Positions 34,144 to 46,259 of a stretch of DNA of 64,000 bases are shown one piece after another. The notes under the pieces were generated by a model. The model had not been told where the DNA came from. It saw only the letters and a list, made by a program, of their open reading frames with translations, and did not search any database. The stretch's first letter is position 1. Each line of letters begins with the position of its first letter. The DNA lies in NCBI RefSeq assembly GCF_021155775.2, contig NC_060236.1:16852519-16916518 (forward strand). The letters run 5' to 3'. The stretch is from Neodiprion pinetum. Its lineage: Eukaryota > Arthropoda > Insecta > Hymenoptera > Diprionidae. The position numbers were made by a program, and so were the translations under genes.

Positions 34144-35320
34144 CTGAAGTGAAAATTTGTTCAGTGTAATCCGAGTTTTTCGATTGATTACAGAAAATGT
34201 ACAGAGACCAGCTTTTTCAATATAAAAAAAAAATGAATTTTTCCTCAAAATAATCTGATTCGAAAAATTTTTTCAATTCAACAGTTAATAAGTCATACTT
34301 CTGAAACTAGAAACTGATCTATTAGTGTTACATAAAACCGGTGAACAAGATATTACGTTGAATTAAATAACAATTTACGAAACTGTACATCAAATACGCG
34401 AAAGTTTATTGAATTTCAAAAAATTCGACACAGTTCGAGTGAAATTGTTTTCGTACGTGTGCTGCGGGAAGTAATTTTGCTGCGATGAAGAACCGCTCAA
34501 GAAATATCCGGTCAGACTGGTAAAATCCGAAAGTAAATTGCACGCTCCTTGTTTGCAGCCTGACTTGATGAAAAATCTTAATCAGTAATGCGGTAGCTTA
34601 TTTCTTCATCGTTTGTCAGGTACTTAAAAGTGAATGTATAATGAGGCCATTTCAATATTTCTCACCCTTAAATTAAATTGCATTAAACATAAGATCACGG
34701 ATCACGGTTAACTATCGAAAATTTATCAATTTTATTAATTCGTTGGCTAAGAATCATTTTTATAATAATCAAATAAATATTATTTATATTGCAATTGTTA
34801 CAAAGATCTAAGATATCGACGTTTCGTTTTAGAACGCATCAAAACACGTAAAAATAGAGTAGAATCATTCGATTTTCCTCGACGATGGATTATATTTTGT
34901 TAGAAAACCTCGTTTTCATAAATTAACCGTAACAGATTTTTTTTCTCAACATGATATTTAACATCGCCGTTTTTTAACCAAATGAATATCCGTGCAATAT
35001 TGAAAAATTGAATATTCATCGACACCTGCAACGCGATAAAAACAGCGTCTTTCAATCAGTCGGACATTGAAGAACAAGTTTTCTCGCCAAAATAACGAAC
35101 AATATATTCTCGAAACCACGAAGCAACACCGTAAATCGTTTTCCCAACAAAGTAATTCATCGCTGAACGAAATCGAAGTAATCCATCAAATTTTAACCAT
35201 TTTATTTCAGGCTGTGGTTTACAATTTCACTGTAATTCTGTTTCTTCCACGTCGCGAAAAGTCTTCGCAGATTACGAATGCGTGAATACGATGAAAAAAA
35301 ATTAGTGATCCCTGACTCAC

Positions 35321-35379
35321 CGACATTCGAAAAACTCTTGAGCCTCGGTTTCATCGTTCGATCGACGATTTCGAAGCAT
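35321..35379 (-). CDS. Exon 1 coding part of the coiled-coil gene (start codon to donor)
   Basis: On the minus strand, ATG at 35379 is preceded in frame by TGA (35388-35386). It opens 19 codons, MLRNRRSNDETEAQEFFEC, plus two bases CG, and ends at the strong donor GTGAGTCAGG. The basic start followed by acidic residues leads into exon 2. Upstream I find no good acceptor, so this is probably the first coding exon, with 5' untranslated sequence above 35380. Alternative ATG: another frame in the same exon starts MKPRLK but meets a stop when joined to exon 2. Confidence 0.55.
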
Positions 35380-35399
35380 ACGCTCTCATGTTGCAACCG

Positions 35400-36400
35400 T
35401 TCTCAAGTCGTAATATATCTGTATAATACATGTAAGGGGGTGCAGTTTCCGCGGATTCCGATTCGTCTTGAAAAGCGTATACAAATTGGCAATAGAACGC
35501 CGCCCGCGTAGTTCGCGGCAATAACAACCCTGTGAAGCAGGGAATAAAACTCGAACGAACTCAATTTAGCACTTGAAATCCATCGGGGATTGCGGGTGTC
35601 TCGGGGCTTTCTTTACCGCTTGTGTCTACGTACAATACAAGGTAGATAAATGCGATACTTATCCGTGCTTTTCCGACTACACTAATCGCGAGATCAACTT
35701 TATTCGTGCGCTGGAAATCGTGAATCGGTAATGGTTCGCGAAATATTCAGAATTCACTCTAATTCCATTCCAGGCAAAGCTGATCGGTTTTTTTGATTTC
35801 AGAGTTATTTTTATTTTATTGGTTTTCCAACGTTGAGGCAAAGTGTCTGACCTCATTTGACCTGAAAGTCAATTACAGATTTCTGATTTAAAACTGAAAA
35901 AAGTTCAACGTTTCATCGTTACAGTTTTGAGTTTTTACAGTAACTGAAAAAAAATGACGGGACGCGATATTGGAGCTGATTGGAGGTATCTCACCTTTGC
36001 AAAATTCTATATTTGATACACATGCAGAAAAAAGTGTGCACATAAGCTTACGATAATTGATTTTCTGTATCGAAAATTGGACTGTTTTTCAGTTTAAAAC
36101 TGGGGAAAATTTTAATTACAATTATTCATCGACGGGCTTGACATTACTAATTTTCGATATGACCTAACACTGGATTCGATGTTTGATGCACGGATCATTT
36201 TGTTGGAATTTTTAATCACATCTTTCTTAGTCATTTCAAAAACGAAAAACTCGATATTATCGAAATTTCATCGGAGTCTCCCCTTAAGCTACTAAGAAAG
36301 ATGGATGAGCTGCTACTTCAATTACTATTATTGATAGTAATCTTGCAGGGCTGCATCAGAATACGACGGGGTCGCACCATTAGCATAATCACATTATAAG
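35400..36400. other. Possible 5' region of the minus-strand gene, otherwise non-coding
   Basis: A CpG-rich patch at 35440-35560 lies directly upstream (minus sense) of the start exon and could hold the promoter or 5' untranslated region. I see no TATA box or clear initiator. The rest is AT-rich non-coding DNA. Confidence 0.3.
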
Positions 36401-36406
36401 TGGATA

Positions 36407-36434
36407 AGAGAGAGAGACAGAGAGAGAGAGAGAG
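36407..36434 (+). repeat. (GA)n tract, interrupted
   Basis: GA repeats with one GACAGA interruption. Confidence 0.93.
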
Positions 36435-36572
36435 AATGAAATTGGCAAGTATTTATTACTCACGCCGAAACACGTGGTCAGTAATGACAAAAGACGCATC
36501 AGCAATCTACGTAAATAAATAAATAAATAGGTATATCAAAGATATGTGCGGAAAAAATGTTGCTACATGAAC

Positions 36573-37290
36573 TACTGCTGTACGATTTAGCCGGGTTCAC
36601 TGGTCAAGACGCTTAACTCGGCTAATTAGCTGAAAGTTATTACTTGGCTGGCTAAAATAATTAGCCGGCCAAAATAGTTAATCGGTTAACCGGCTTAACC
36701 GACGAAAAATATTTAATCAGAACATTTTAATTGACCAAACATAAGAATGCATAAAATCAACAAACAAATTAATTTTTTACCTTTCGGATTCGAATTTATA
36801 ACTAAAATATTACATAAATAGACGATTTTTATTTACAATTGAAGAAATTTTTCAGCGAATACAATTTTAATGTTAGTGAATAATATACTGACTACAGTTT
36901 GGAAATAATACGTATCAAATTATTCGAAAATATGCGGAGCTTAGTAAGTGACTTTGAAAAATTGAAAACCTAGACAAGTATCGCGATATGACGGACGTTA
37001 ATTTTTATTCTTAGCTTAGCTGATTATTATTAATTGATCAATCTTTCAGGCACCACGGACAATTGAATGACAGTAATTCGGTAAAGTGAATATAATAAAA
37101 CTTATTCCAGTATCAAGTTCGAATCTGAAAGATGAAAAATTCATTTGCTGGTTTATTTTGTATATTTTTAGGTTGAGCCGGTTAGAATTAGCTGATTAGC
37201 TAACTTTGACCGGCTAATTGTTTTAGCCAGCTAACTTTCAGCTAATTCAGCGGAGCTAACTATATTGACCGGCTAAATCGTACGGCGCTA
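36573..37290. mobile_element. 718-bp hAT-type non-autonomous element, copy A
   Basis: The left end TACTGCTGTACGATTTAGCC and right end (reverse complement TAGCGCCGTACGATTTAGCC) are inverted repeats. The subterminal inverted regions extend to about 100 bp and are rich in AATTAGCCGG and AGCTGAAAGTTA motifs. The element is flanked by ACATGAAC and ACGTGAAC, an 8-bp target duplication with one mismatch, diagnostic of the hAT superfamily. No transposase is encoded. It is alignable throughout with 50917-51629. Confidence 0.88.
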
Positions 37291-37299
37291 ACGTGAACT

Positions 37300-38690
37300 A
37301 AGCATTCGATACTGCTGGGATAAGTTTAAATATTTCTTACATTCGATATGATTGTATAGGAAGGGTTCTTTCAAACGAATTTTGCAACTTTCACTCCAAG
37401 TTAAAAAAAAGTACAGGAATAATTGATACAGCAGAACAATTCTGCGGAGCTCGATAAATTCGATGAAAATGTTTGTCAGGCGAAGGCGATAAAATCGATA
37501 ACTAATTCTGTCCAGATTGTTGGATACGATCAGATGGAAACGTGAGTGGAAAAGTTACAGATTAAATTATTACATGCTAATCTATCCGGAAATAAGATTC
37601 GTGACGACGATGAAAGAATAATTTATTGGACAAAATTGCCTTCATGATTGGATAAAGTGAAGCAAACAGCCTAACAGCGGACCAAATTTGATTTACCGTT
37701 TGATTTGGTCGCAATTATCCATCATGAGCGATTAATTTCAGATTTTATCGAGCAGCCCATCTACGTGAAGTCAGTAATAAAGAAATATGTTCAAGAGCAT
37801 TTGGATTTAATTTGTTAACGTAGCGTTATTAATTGAATTTCAGAATTTCTGTACTAAAGATGCCAATTCCAACTTTACTAATAATAAAGATTCGCAAATC
37901 AGTGTTCAACAGTTTTTGTACTTAACATCTCGCAATAATGACTTCATCATTATAACTGGCGTCTATATATTTTTTTTTTTTACCTAAATGATTTATCGTC
38001 CAGGTGTGTAATAAAATTCATGTAATTGTCTACGCACGCTTCTGCAATTTTTTTATTGCACACAGGCACCGAGTTGTAATTAAATATCCAAATAAATCCG
38101 CAATTTCGATACTGTAAGAAAAAATGAATAAAATTGTGCATTGATGTAAGTGTTTGATTTTAAGACTAAATGATAATAATTTAGCGCCTGGACGGCGGTG
38201 CAAGAATACAAAATTATTTTACATTGGATAAATCACGCGAATTTTAACACTAGCAACACACACCTGAGACTTGATCTAATAACTCAACGTCAGAAGGAAT
38301 TGCGGAAAGAATCAATAACGCATGTTTATTGCGAAGCGCAAAATTAGTTTCAATCAGACTGGCATGAATTTTTTGAATCGCGGTAAAGGTAAAAAATAAA
38401 ATTCCAATATTTCACGTCAACATGTAACGGCCCAGGTGTCAAATTGTGAATTCATTATATCTTCTGTTAACAGGGTTCATTTTCCCGTGTTATCTGACCC
38501 GCTTTTGTAAACTTTCATTGCAAACCCCAAATCATTTTTGTTCCGAACCCTTTTCTACGGAATCTATACACGTGCCAAAAAAATCTATGAATCTTGCAGC
38601 TAAGCGCAATATATGAAATCACTCTCGTGAAAGAAAAATTTTTTCTTTCATACGTGGTGCTTTATGTCAACTGTGGACAGCTTCACGAGT
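37300..38690. other. AT-rich non-coding DNA
   Basis: I see no gene. A 26-bp perfect-to-near-perfect hairpin (GTGAAAGAAAAA/TTTTTTCTTTCAT) lies at 38627-38652. Confidence 0.4.
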
Positions 38691-38694
38691 GTGT

Positions 38695-38970
38695 AGTACA
38701 AATTACAAAGTTCTTGTGTGAAGTCAACAAAACGATAAGCTTAAAAAAACGATAAACAATGAATAAATAGCAAAACACTTTTTCTTAGTTCGAAATATAT
38801 AAAGTTTTTCATGTTTCACAGAAGTCCACTACACACTGTGCACATGCACACTTGAGCTTTTCGTGGTCCATAATTTTTTCAAATTCGGTTTATAAAGACC
38901 GCAAATTGTTTTTTTATTTTTTTACTGCAAGGTTTATTGTTTTGTTGACTTCACACAAGAATTTTGTACT
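38695..38970. mobile_element. Foldback element of about 276 bp
   Basis: The left arm (38695-38760) contains TTCTTGTGTGAAGTCAACAA followed by AACGATAA. The right arm (38905-38970) carries its reverse complement ending in TTTTGTACT. TA lies on both sides of the AGTAC/GTACT ends. The centre is AT-rich and non-coding. Confidence 0.7.
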
Positions 38971-39383
38971 GTTATCTACGACTGAATAAAACATTGGGTC
39001 GAAAGTGATCACGTCTGATTCATTGGACTACAAAGAAGCGCGCGGTAGCAAATCTTTCGAAAGCGTTACGACAAGTTTTCAAATGTGCATGTCTTACCTC
39101 AAAATGTTGACGCAAAGAAGAATCAACTTTGTAAGACCGTTCCAATCATGACAGAAAATTCATTGAAACGATAATTTTTACTACCTGATATTTTTTGGTT
39201 TTTTTTTGTCTCATTGTAACATTCTTAAACATTTCATCCATCATCAGAGGCGATAAGCCAAATTTGAAAACCTGAACCAGATGACACAAAATATTTTAAG
39301 CCACTGCTACAAACTTACCAAGTTGGAAAAATTCTTTGGAATTCAAGTAAAATAGCGGACGAGTTCGTGAAAAATGTTTATGA

Positions 39384-39600
39384 TGTTACCATGTAGTCCT
39401 TGACTATTTTAATTTTTACCCTAATCGAAAAATGCAGTCAAGGATACAAAATAAAAATATATTCTGTAGCTGCAACCCGAGTATGCGATACTATACTTTG
39501 CTGTCAATATTGTAATAACTTCATGTTGGTGCAACAATAAATTGAACGTCAAGGCCCCACTTGACTAAGAAAAATGTAATTAACTAAACCAACAGATAGA
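39384..39600 (+). mobile_element. Truncated copy of the 430-bp CACTGAG MITE
   Basis: GTCCTTGACTATTTTAATTT, AATCGAAAAATGCAG and GTGCAACAATAAATTGA follow the order of the 12.6- and 18.9-kb copies, but both termini are missing. It is an older, decayed insertion. Confidence 0.65.
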
Positions 39601-39739
39601 ACGTTAAGGTAAACAAAAAAAAAACGTAGTTAGACAAATGAATAGTTAACTATTCGCATCACGTTTTCATGTGATACAAACAATGCTTAACCATATTAGT
39701 CACACATTTTTCAAGTCAATATTTTCGCCTGATTCTTGC

Positions 39740-39900
39740 TAATTTGGGATCGCTGATCACGAATCTGAAATCGGAATTGGCGGTTTCTAAATCCAAGGTA
39801 GCGGACGTAAAATCTAAAAAACTATCAAAATACGATGATTTAAGCCAAAACATGTTATTCGCGGGTTTTGGGGGTTATACAAAGTAAGAAAAACCATCTA
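39740..39900 (-). repeat. Single degenerate unit of the CGCCAT repeat
   Basis: GATCGCTGATCACGAATCTG followed by AAATCGGAATTGGCGG and a TAGCGGACG block parallels the unit found at 54966-55130 (GTCGCTGATTACGAATCTG). It is diverged. Confidence 0.45.
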
Positions 39901-40139
39901 AAGTTGTAAATAAACTGTGATAAGGCTAGAACATGGAAATTTTTGAGGTGGAACGGCGAGCATCCCATTGTGACTGAAAGAGGTTAACCGTTTCGGAACG
40001 AAATTTGCTACAACTTTCTAGTGACTTGCAACGAACCAAATATTTCTCAACGGTAGAAGAGGTCGCTAGTCGACAAGTTACAAATTTTTGCGTATTTTCG
40101 CCGACATTCCGCGACTCCGTAAGCCCAAGTAGCAAGTTT

Positions 40140-40650
40140 ACTATGCGCAGCGTTGCGTGCGCAACTGTGCGCGCAGGCTAGTCAGCCAAGCCAACGCGTC
40201 CCGATATCAGCGAGCGCCGCTCGCGGCTTTGCGCATGGGGAAAGAATTCTTTCTGCGCATGTTTCTACGCGCTTATGGTCATGTAGATATACGCGGAGAC
40301 AGTGTTGCGACCCCGAGGCTGAGCATTGCCTACCTACACGAGTGTTAAAGGAGAAACGTTATGACCGGCTGGACAAATAAAGGAATCGCTAGCCAGGAAT
40401 CTATCTCTTTTGTTTGGATTATCATTTTCCGGCCGACTCGCCTCGCGCAGTTTCTCATTACCCACAACCACTCGAGCTCCGGGAGAAATAAACAAACAGT
40501 ACCAGTTGGTCCCCGCCACTCGTCCCACAGCCGTGCCTCGCTCGAATCGCATTCTGCATCTGCATTCTGCCGTTTACGGTCGCACCCATCCGTCCATCCG
40601 TTTGTCCATCCGCCCATGCTGTATTAACGATCGTTATCTCTCATAGTACG
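40140..40650. other. GC-rich stretch with short tandem CATCCGT motif
   Basis: The stretch is CpG-rich (GCGCAGCG, GCGCGC). At 40584-40619 CATCCGTC-like units recur. Several overlapping short frames are open on both strands, without domains. A promoter role is possible but unsupported by core motifs. Confidence 0.35.
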
Positions 40651-40999
40651 TGTAATGGTCTCTTTTTGCCCATGGACGATGGGTGACGTAGGAGTGCGAT
40701 ATCTGCACAGTAGCGGCGAGGCCGACGGGTCAAGATTTACACTGAATGGTCTTGATTATCACTTATCGGTTGAACACTTCGGCCTACTTATCCAACGGGA
40801 GATGTTTAATCGAAATCGAATTGAATCGTCGAGGAGGATCAAGTGTGTTTGAACATTTTTCACATTAGGGTAGATAACACGAGGCCAGATGCAGGTCATC
40901 GATATCTCATTGTCAACCTAATTTAGTAACGATGACAAAGTGATAGCCTGTAGTGTCTTCATACATTGTAGAACTGCGCTTTGGACAAAATTGAGTTAT

Positions 41000-43200
41000 T
41001 ATCAACGACTAATTTACTTCATAATAAAACGTAAATCCGTCTGGAATCCGAATGAGTAAGTTTGCATTTATTCCAATTTTGGTATATTTGCTCTCTGCAA
41101 TTTCCATCGGAATAAGAATTAGGCAATCAGTACTCGATAAAAAAAAAAAAAAACACCAGATGATAATTACGTGTTCGAAAATTCCTTGAAACAAATAAAA
41201 TAGCTGCAGTGGTCTTCTAAACTTGAAAGCAACATGCTATCTGGATATATTATCGTTAACTGTAGCATAAAACTGTGTAGAATACGTGGTGTAGTTGAAT
41301 CACAGTTATATAATTATTGTGAAAATTCAAATTCCTTTGCATGCACTACTCAATTGAGAAAGAGAAGTACATATCAAAGGATTTTAGGTAGGGAACTAAC
41401 GAGTGAATTAATATTCAGATATAATCAAGTTCTAATAAACCACAGAATTCTATGAACACATCGCATTCATACGCTGTCTTGTTATCTAATCTAATCCATC
41501 GTTCCTCTTCTGAATTCTCGGTCGCTTGGCGGATTCGCTGCCAAGGATTCGACTGTATCTAAAATTTTGCATTGGACTAATTTTGGACCCTGTTTCATAA
41601 CGAATTGACTTAAAAGATATTCAACGAGCAAAATATTAGACTCTATTTAATCGTTCTTCCCTATTTTAATACAAACGAACAGGAACACGATATAAGCATG
41701 AAGAGTACTTATGCCAATTATGAATTTTGAGGTTATGAAAACAGCGATCAGAGAGAATATACTTACAGCAAGTAAAAACGAACAAGATTCATGTCGAGGC
41801 TTTCAATCCGAAAATTAGTATTTCTCTAACAATAAGATTGAGTTGCATTTTCTTTTCAGTAACTTCCGCGAACAATATATACAAACATAACTTCCTCATA
41901 CCGATTCTATTCCATCGTTCCTCTCCTGTTCCAGGATTCTTACAACCAATCACAAACTTGGATTGCAACGTTGAAAAAAGAAATAATGAATCGACGCTAA
42001 ATATATGTCTCTGAACTAAGTTGTGCACTTGCCATTAAAAGGATACTGATACAAGCCTAATTTACCACCGTGATTGTAAACAATTTATCACCAATCTCGT
42101 GTTATGGATTTTACAGAAACTTCAACGAGTTTAAAACCCGATCAGCACCTTTTGGTATAATTTACATTTATATCCATAAGTGATAAAGGTAATGAGGAAT
42201 AATAAAAAGGTCAGAGCCACGAAGGAGAGGAAAAAGGAAAATGCAAAGTAAAACCTCGATTAAACCTGCGTAGCAATTTGCAGGTGTTCCGAGCCCGGAA
42301 GCCTGCAGGCAGATTACACGACGAGTGTGTTTGTAACCAGTTTTACACTTAGTTGCAGCGGCTTCTAATTGCGGAGCAATTTTGCAGTAACTGTTGCAGC
42401 GGCATCAGGGACACACTGTTAATAAATCCCACGTCGATTAAGATTACAGAGGTGTATATATATTAGAGCAGCAAGAGGGGCAGAGTGACGGAGGATTTCC
42501 TATTTCCTGCACTCGTGCAGCAGCATCTTTTGCGCAATCTTCGAGGAATAGAAAACGCGCCGCGTTTCTCAATTATATATTACACTCGGCGGATTCTGCG
42601 ACGTCCAGAAGACACATAGGAGATACTTATTAATTATCGTTTATAATTTATTACCTCACCGCGATCTATCAGCCCGGTATTATCTATTCCGAGTTACTGA
42701 TTGCCAGCCAGATTGCCGTGGCATGAAAGACGGAATGTCGAGGCACACGAACGTGCCCGCTTCTATAATAATTTACCTACGCGTGTGCGTGACGTGCCTT
42801 GCAAGTTTTCTATTGCCGCGTGTGGCCTTCGCGAGTCTCCTACCTCATAATCGCGTATTTGAAAGACTTGTCCCGATGCTCCGAGATCGCAAATGATACC
42901 CGTTGCAGCTATGCCAGCTACGCATCCGGTGGATAGATTCATTTGACATCACGCCACGTTGTTAGAATAATTTCATTGCGAGACGTCGTTGTAAACATTC
43001 GAGACGGTGGATCCACGTTGAGGTTTAAGTATGGAACACTTATTTAACACAAATCTGATGAACTTTCTCAAAAAAGCAGCCGTTTTATCACTTTGGTAAC
43101 TTAATTAATACAGTATTTACAATCTGGTAGTTCGTTTCTTCGTCACAGTGATAGAAAAAATTTATTTTTTTACCAAACGCGGATCAAAATTTCATTAGAA
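41000..43200. other. Non-coding stretch
   Basis: I see no supported gene. A CpG-rich segment at 42700-42900 between AT-rich flanks could be regulatory, but nothing specific is visible. Confidence 0.4.
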
Positions 43201-43222
43201 CTTTATTTTTTTATTTTTCGTA

Positions 43223-43467
43223 AACGGCTTGACTTATAAACTATCTAAATACAGATTCTTATAGAAAATTTCACGCTCTATACAAAAGTATTGAGATAGA
43301 ATTTTCCTAACTTTAATCGCTCAAGAGATTTTCGCCTACAAACACTGAGTTATCTTGAACATCTCCTAATTGGTTAGAGTTAGGAAAATTCTATCTCAGT
43401 ACTTTTGTACACAGCGTGAAATTTTCTATAGGAACCTGTAATTAGATAGTTTATAAATCAAGCCGTT
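43223..43467. mobile_element. 245-bp palindromic foldback element
   Basis: Arms of about 94 bp (43223-43316 and 43374-43467) are inverted copies with a handful of mismatches, e.g. AACGGCTTGACTTATAAACT versus the right-arm complement AACGGCTTGATTTATAAACT. The central spacer is about 57 bp. There are no coding frames. Target duplication is not obvious because the flanks are T- and A-rich. Confidence 0.78.
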
Positions 43468-43549
43468 GATGAAAAAAAAATTTAAGAATTTTTCGATTAT
43501 TTTTACGTGTTATTTAAATGAAAAATGAATAAAATTAAATGGGAACATC

Positions 43550-45490
43550 GAAATATCAATATTAAGAGCTTATATTTGGCTGAGATATTCTATGTGGGAT
43601 GTTTTACCGAAATTTTTATATACGCTTGAAGATAAATTTTTTTCTTGTAAGATTACTGTTACCGCTGAATTTGAAAACAGCTTGCTTGTGTGCAATCTTA
43701 TTTTATTTTACTTTGCTTGAAGAGGTTGGTGAGTAGGGGATAAATGCTTTTCTGCTTTTCTTGTTAGAAGATTGAGACAAAATGAATAAATAAAAGTACT
43801 AAGATCATACATTAGTACCTAGATTCTTTCATCACGTTAATAATTGTCACATGCTCGATCTTTCAAGATTGAAATGAAATTAATTTTGATAAAAAAAAAA
43901 CAGTAATATCAAACTTGCTAGAAGCTAAGATAACTGCTCCAGTGAATTTTTGGAATATAATTATTATCACCAAAAATTCGAAATAGAACGAAATTTTTAA
44001 ACATTTCAAAGCAATATAAACTAAAAAATTGACGTCCAAGCTCTCATTTACAATTTTGGTATTTTTTTTTCTCGGTTATATAAAAAAATGATAATAGCTT
44101 GAGAATATATAAATTTGATGAAATTTCGATGTTCGACTATATCGCAATGATATTAATGAAAAAGTTTCCTTTGCAAATTATTAACCAAACTTGTACAAAA
44201 CAGCCTGTGGAAAGAAAAAAAATCCATATCGTCGAAACATGAATTTGTGACGATTTGTGATAACAACATAATTTCGCGGCAGAGATTTGATCTCGCACAA
44301 CTTGACTGCAAGCTCGTCGTGTAATTTCAGTTTCCACGTAACTTAGAAGCCATAAAGGAGTTCAAGTCCGGTGTATTCATCCCCGGTCGGAAGGACCCGC
44401 CAGTTTTATAACGAGGGAGAAGGGGGGCTGAAATTTTTGTGCTATTTCAATGGGTTCACACTGCTACCGTTCGCCTACTGCTATTTATTTTCTTGCATCG
44501 ACCATCTTTTTTCCAGCCATCGTGTTCTTGTAGTTTATCGAACGAAATCAATACGATGTAACTATTTGATGATTACATCAGACATGTAGAAGTTTGTTGC
44601 CGAAAAAGAAGGGTATATACTTGCAAGAATGTTTGTCTCACACCGATCATTCGTGTCATGCGATTTCAATTATTTCAAATTCAAGTCTCAACCCGACAAG
44701 TGGATTATAAAATATCCATAATAAGGTTAGTAAATTTCAGCTGAAAGTCTTGTAATTATAAGCCAAGGAAGGTAAAACGCTGAAATCGGTTGCACGTAGG
44801 TATGAACAAGAGTACAAAAAAAAAAAAAAAAATGAGAAACAGCTTTAAAAGAAAAATGATACCTCATTATCTTTTGACCGTACTGAAACTCCAATATTCA
44901 TAAACTTGTCGGGGATCTTGATTTTTTTTTCCGTACTATCGTTATCGACTATATGGAGTAGACGGCGGTTCGTTATTCTGAGGCATCGGGTGACTCGTAC
45001 TTTTTAGAACCGTGCTCGCGCTATTCGTAATTCCCTCGTTCACGGTCAAACAGGTACGTGATAAGGTAATAACACCGCAAGTTGTGAGGCAGAAAAAAAT
45101 CTAGAAGGAAACGAATAACCGAGTCCTGTGCCTGCTTTTACACCTTGAAACCGACGGGGGAGTTGTAAAACGTGTAAGTCATACGCGCACCTTGGACGTA
45201 GCGCAGCTGCTCGATGGGTCCGGTTTGAGTTTATGGTGAATAGGCATGTGATTCACGTTCAACATCTGTAAGTGACTCTAAACTCGCCCGTAACGCCGCC
45301 CTGGCGTATGTAGTGTAATTTTGTGCCATTTCTCAGATTACATGGTCAGTAAAGTACGTGAATATCTTCATCGCGCAGCAATATTACGGCTGTATCAAGA
45401 CGGAAGAAGAATTTCATTCCTCAACTTGAAACATGGGTATTATGAAAAATTTTCTCCGCTAATGGTTGGGAAAACTATTACACTCGCGGT
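43550..45490. other. AT-rich non-coding DNA
   Basis: I see no supported gene. At 45010-45055 a 46-nt segment lies between CTTTTTAG and a GTACGTG donor with two open frames, too weak to call. Confidence 0.4.
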
Positions 45491-45499
45491 ATGACGGAG

Positions 45500-46250
45500 A
45501 AGTGAATGACACTGACGAATTAGCTGCCAATCCTTTATCTACGATTTGTAAATTCAATTGTGTAATTGTTTACTGCAAGATGCGGTGAAACTGGTAATAA
45601 TTCTTCTGACGTCGCTATTACGCCAGTCCGTTGTAAATTCACAACTGAAATGTTGTAAGTTCCACCACTCAATTTGCCTGTCCCATCAACAATTTATGTT
45701 CCAGTTTCGACAGGAGACATCGTAGTTTGCTACAAGATATACGGGGACAATCTCTTGAAACTTGAAAATCCACTGCGCATGCGCGTGTTTTATCGGCTGT
45801 TCGTGCAGGCTGGCCATCCCGAGTTTTCAGCTGTCAAACGTTTTCTGCCGGCGATGTAGTTGATACGAATTTTCTAGGTTAGAATCTCAAATAATCGAGG
45901 CAGTGACTCGGAAAGGTTTGGGAAACATTTGTTATTGGGTCGGAAAGTTGATTCTTCAAAGAACGGTTGGAATTTAATGCTTATGCTCTTTGAAAATTCA
46001 AACGTAGACATTTTGTGTACGTTGGCCCGCCTGCATCGCAGAAAAGATCATCGCTGCGGGAAGATATCGCCGACCAATGAGATTGAATTATTCGGCGCAT
46101 GCGCAGTTGATTTTCAAGTCCCGGTAATATCTAGTGACAGGAATGATTACCATTGTTGAAATTACATCAGCCTTCGCCATTTACGATTAGCTTTCTCGCA
46201 TATGAAGTGAAGAGATAAATTGATCATGTCGGGTAAAAATCTTGAAGCGG
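45500..46250 (+). repeat. Composite dispersed repeat with paired GCGCATGCGC, copy at 45.5 kb
   Basis: The 5' part (AATGACACTGA at about 45500, ACAACTGAAATGTTGTAAGT at about 45642) matches 14570-14760. The middle (GCAGGCTGGCCATCC, TCAGCTGTCAAAC) matches the minus strand of 8.3 kb. The 3' part (ATCAGCCTTCGCCATTTACG) matches 15148. The two palindromes at 45775-45784 and 46095-46104 are embedded in inverted copies of ACTTGAAAATCMACTGCGCA. The locus therefore links two repeat groups. Confidence 0.55.
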
Positions 46251-46259
46251 CATGACACA

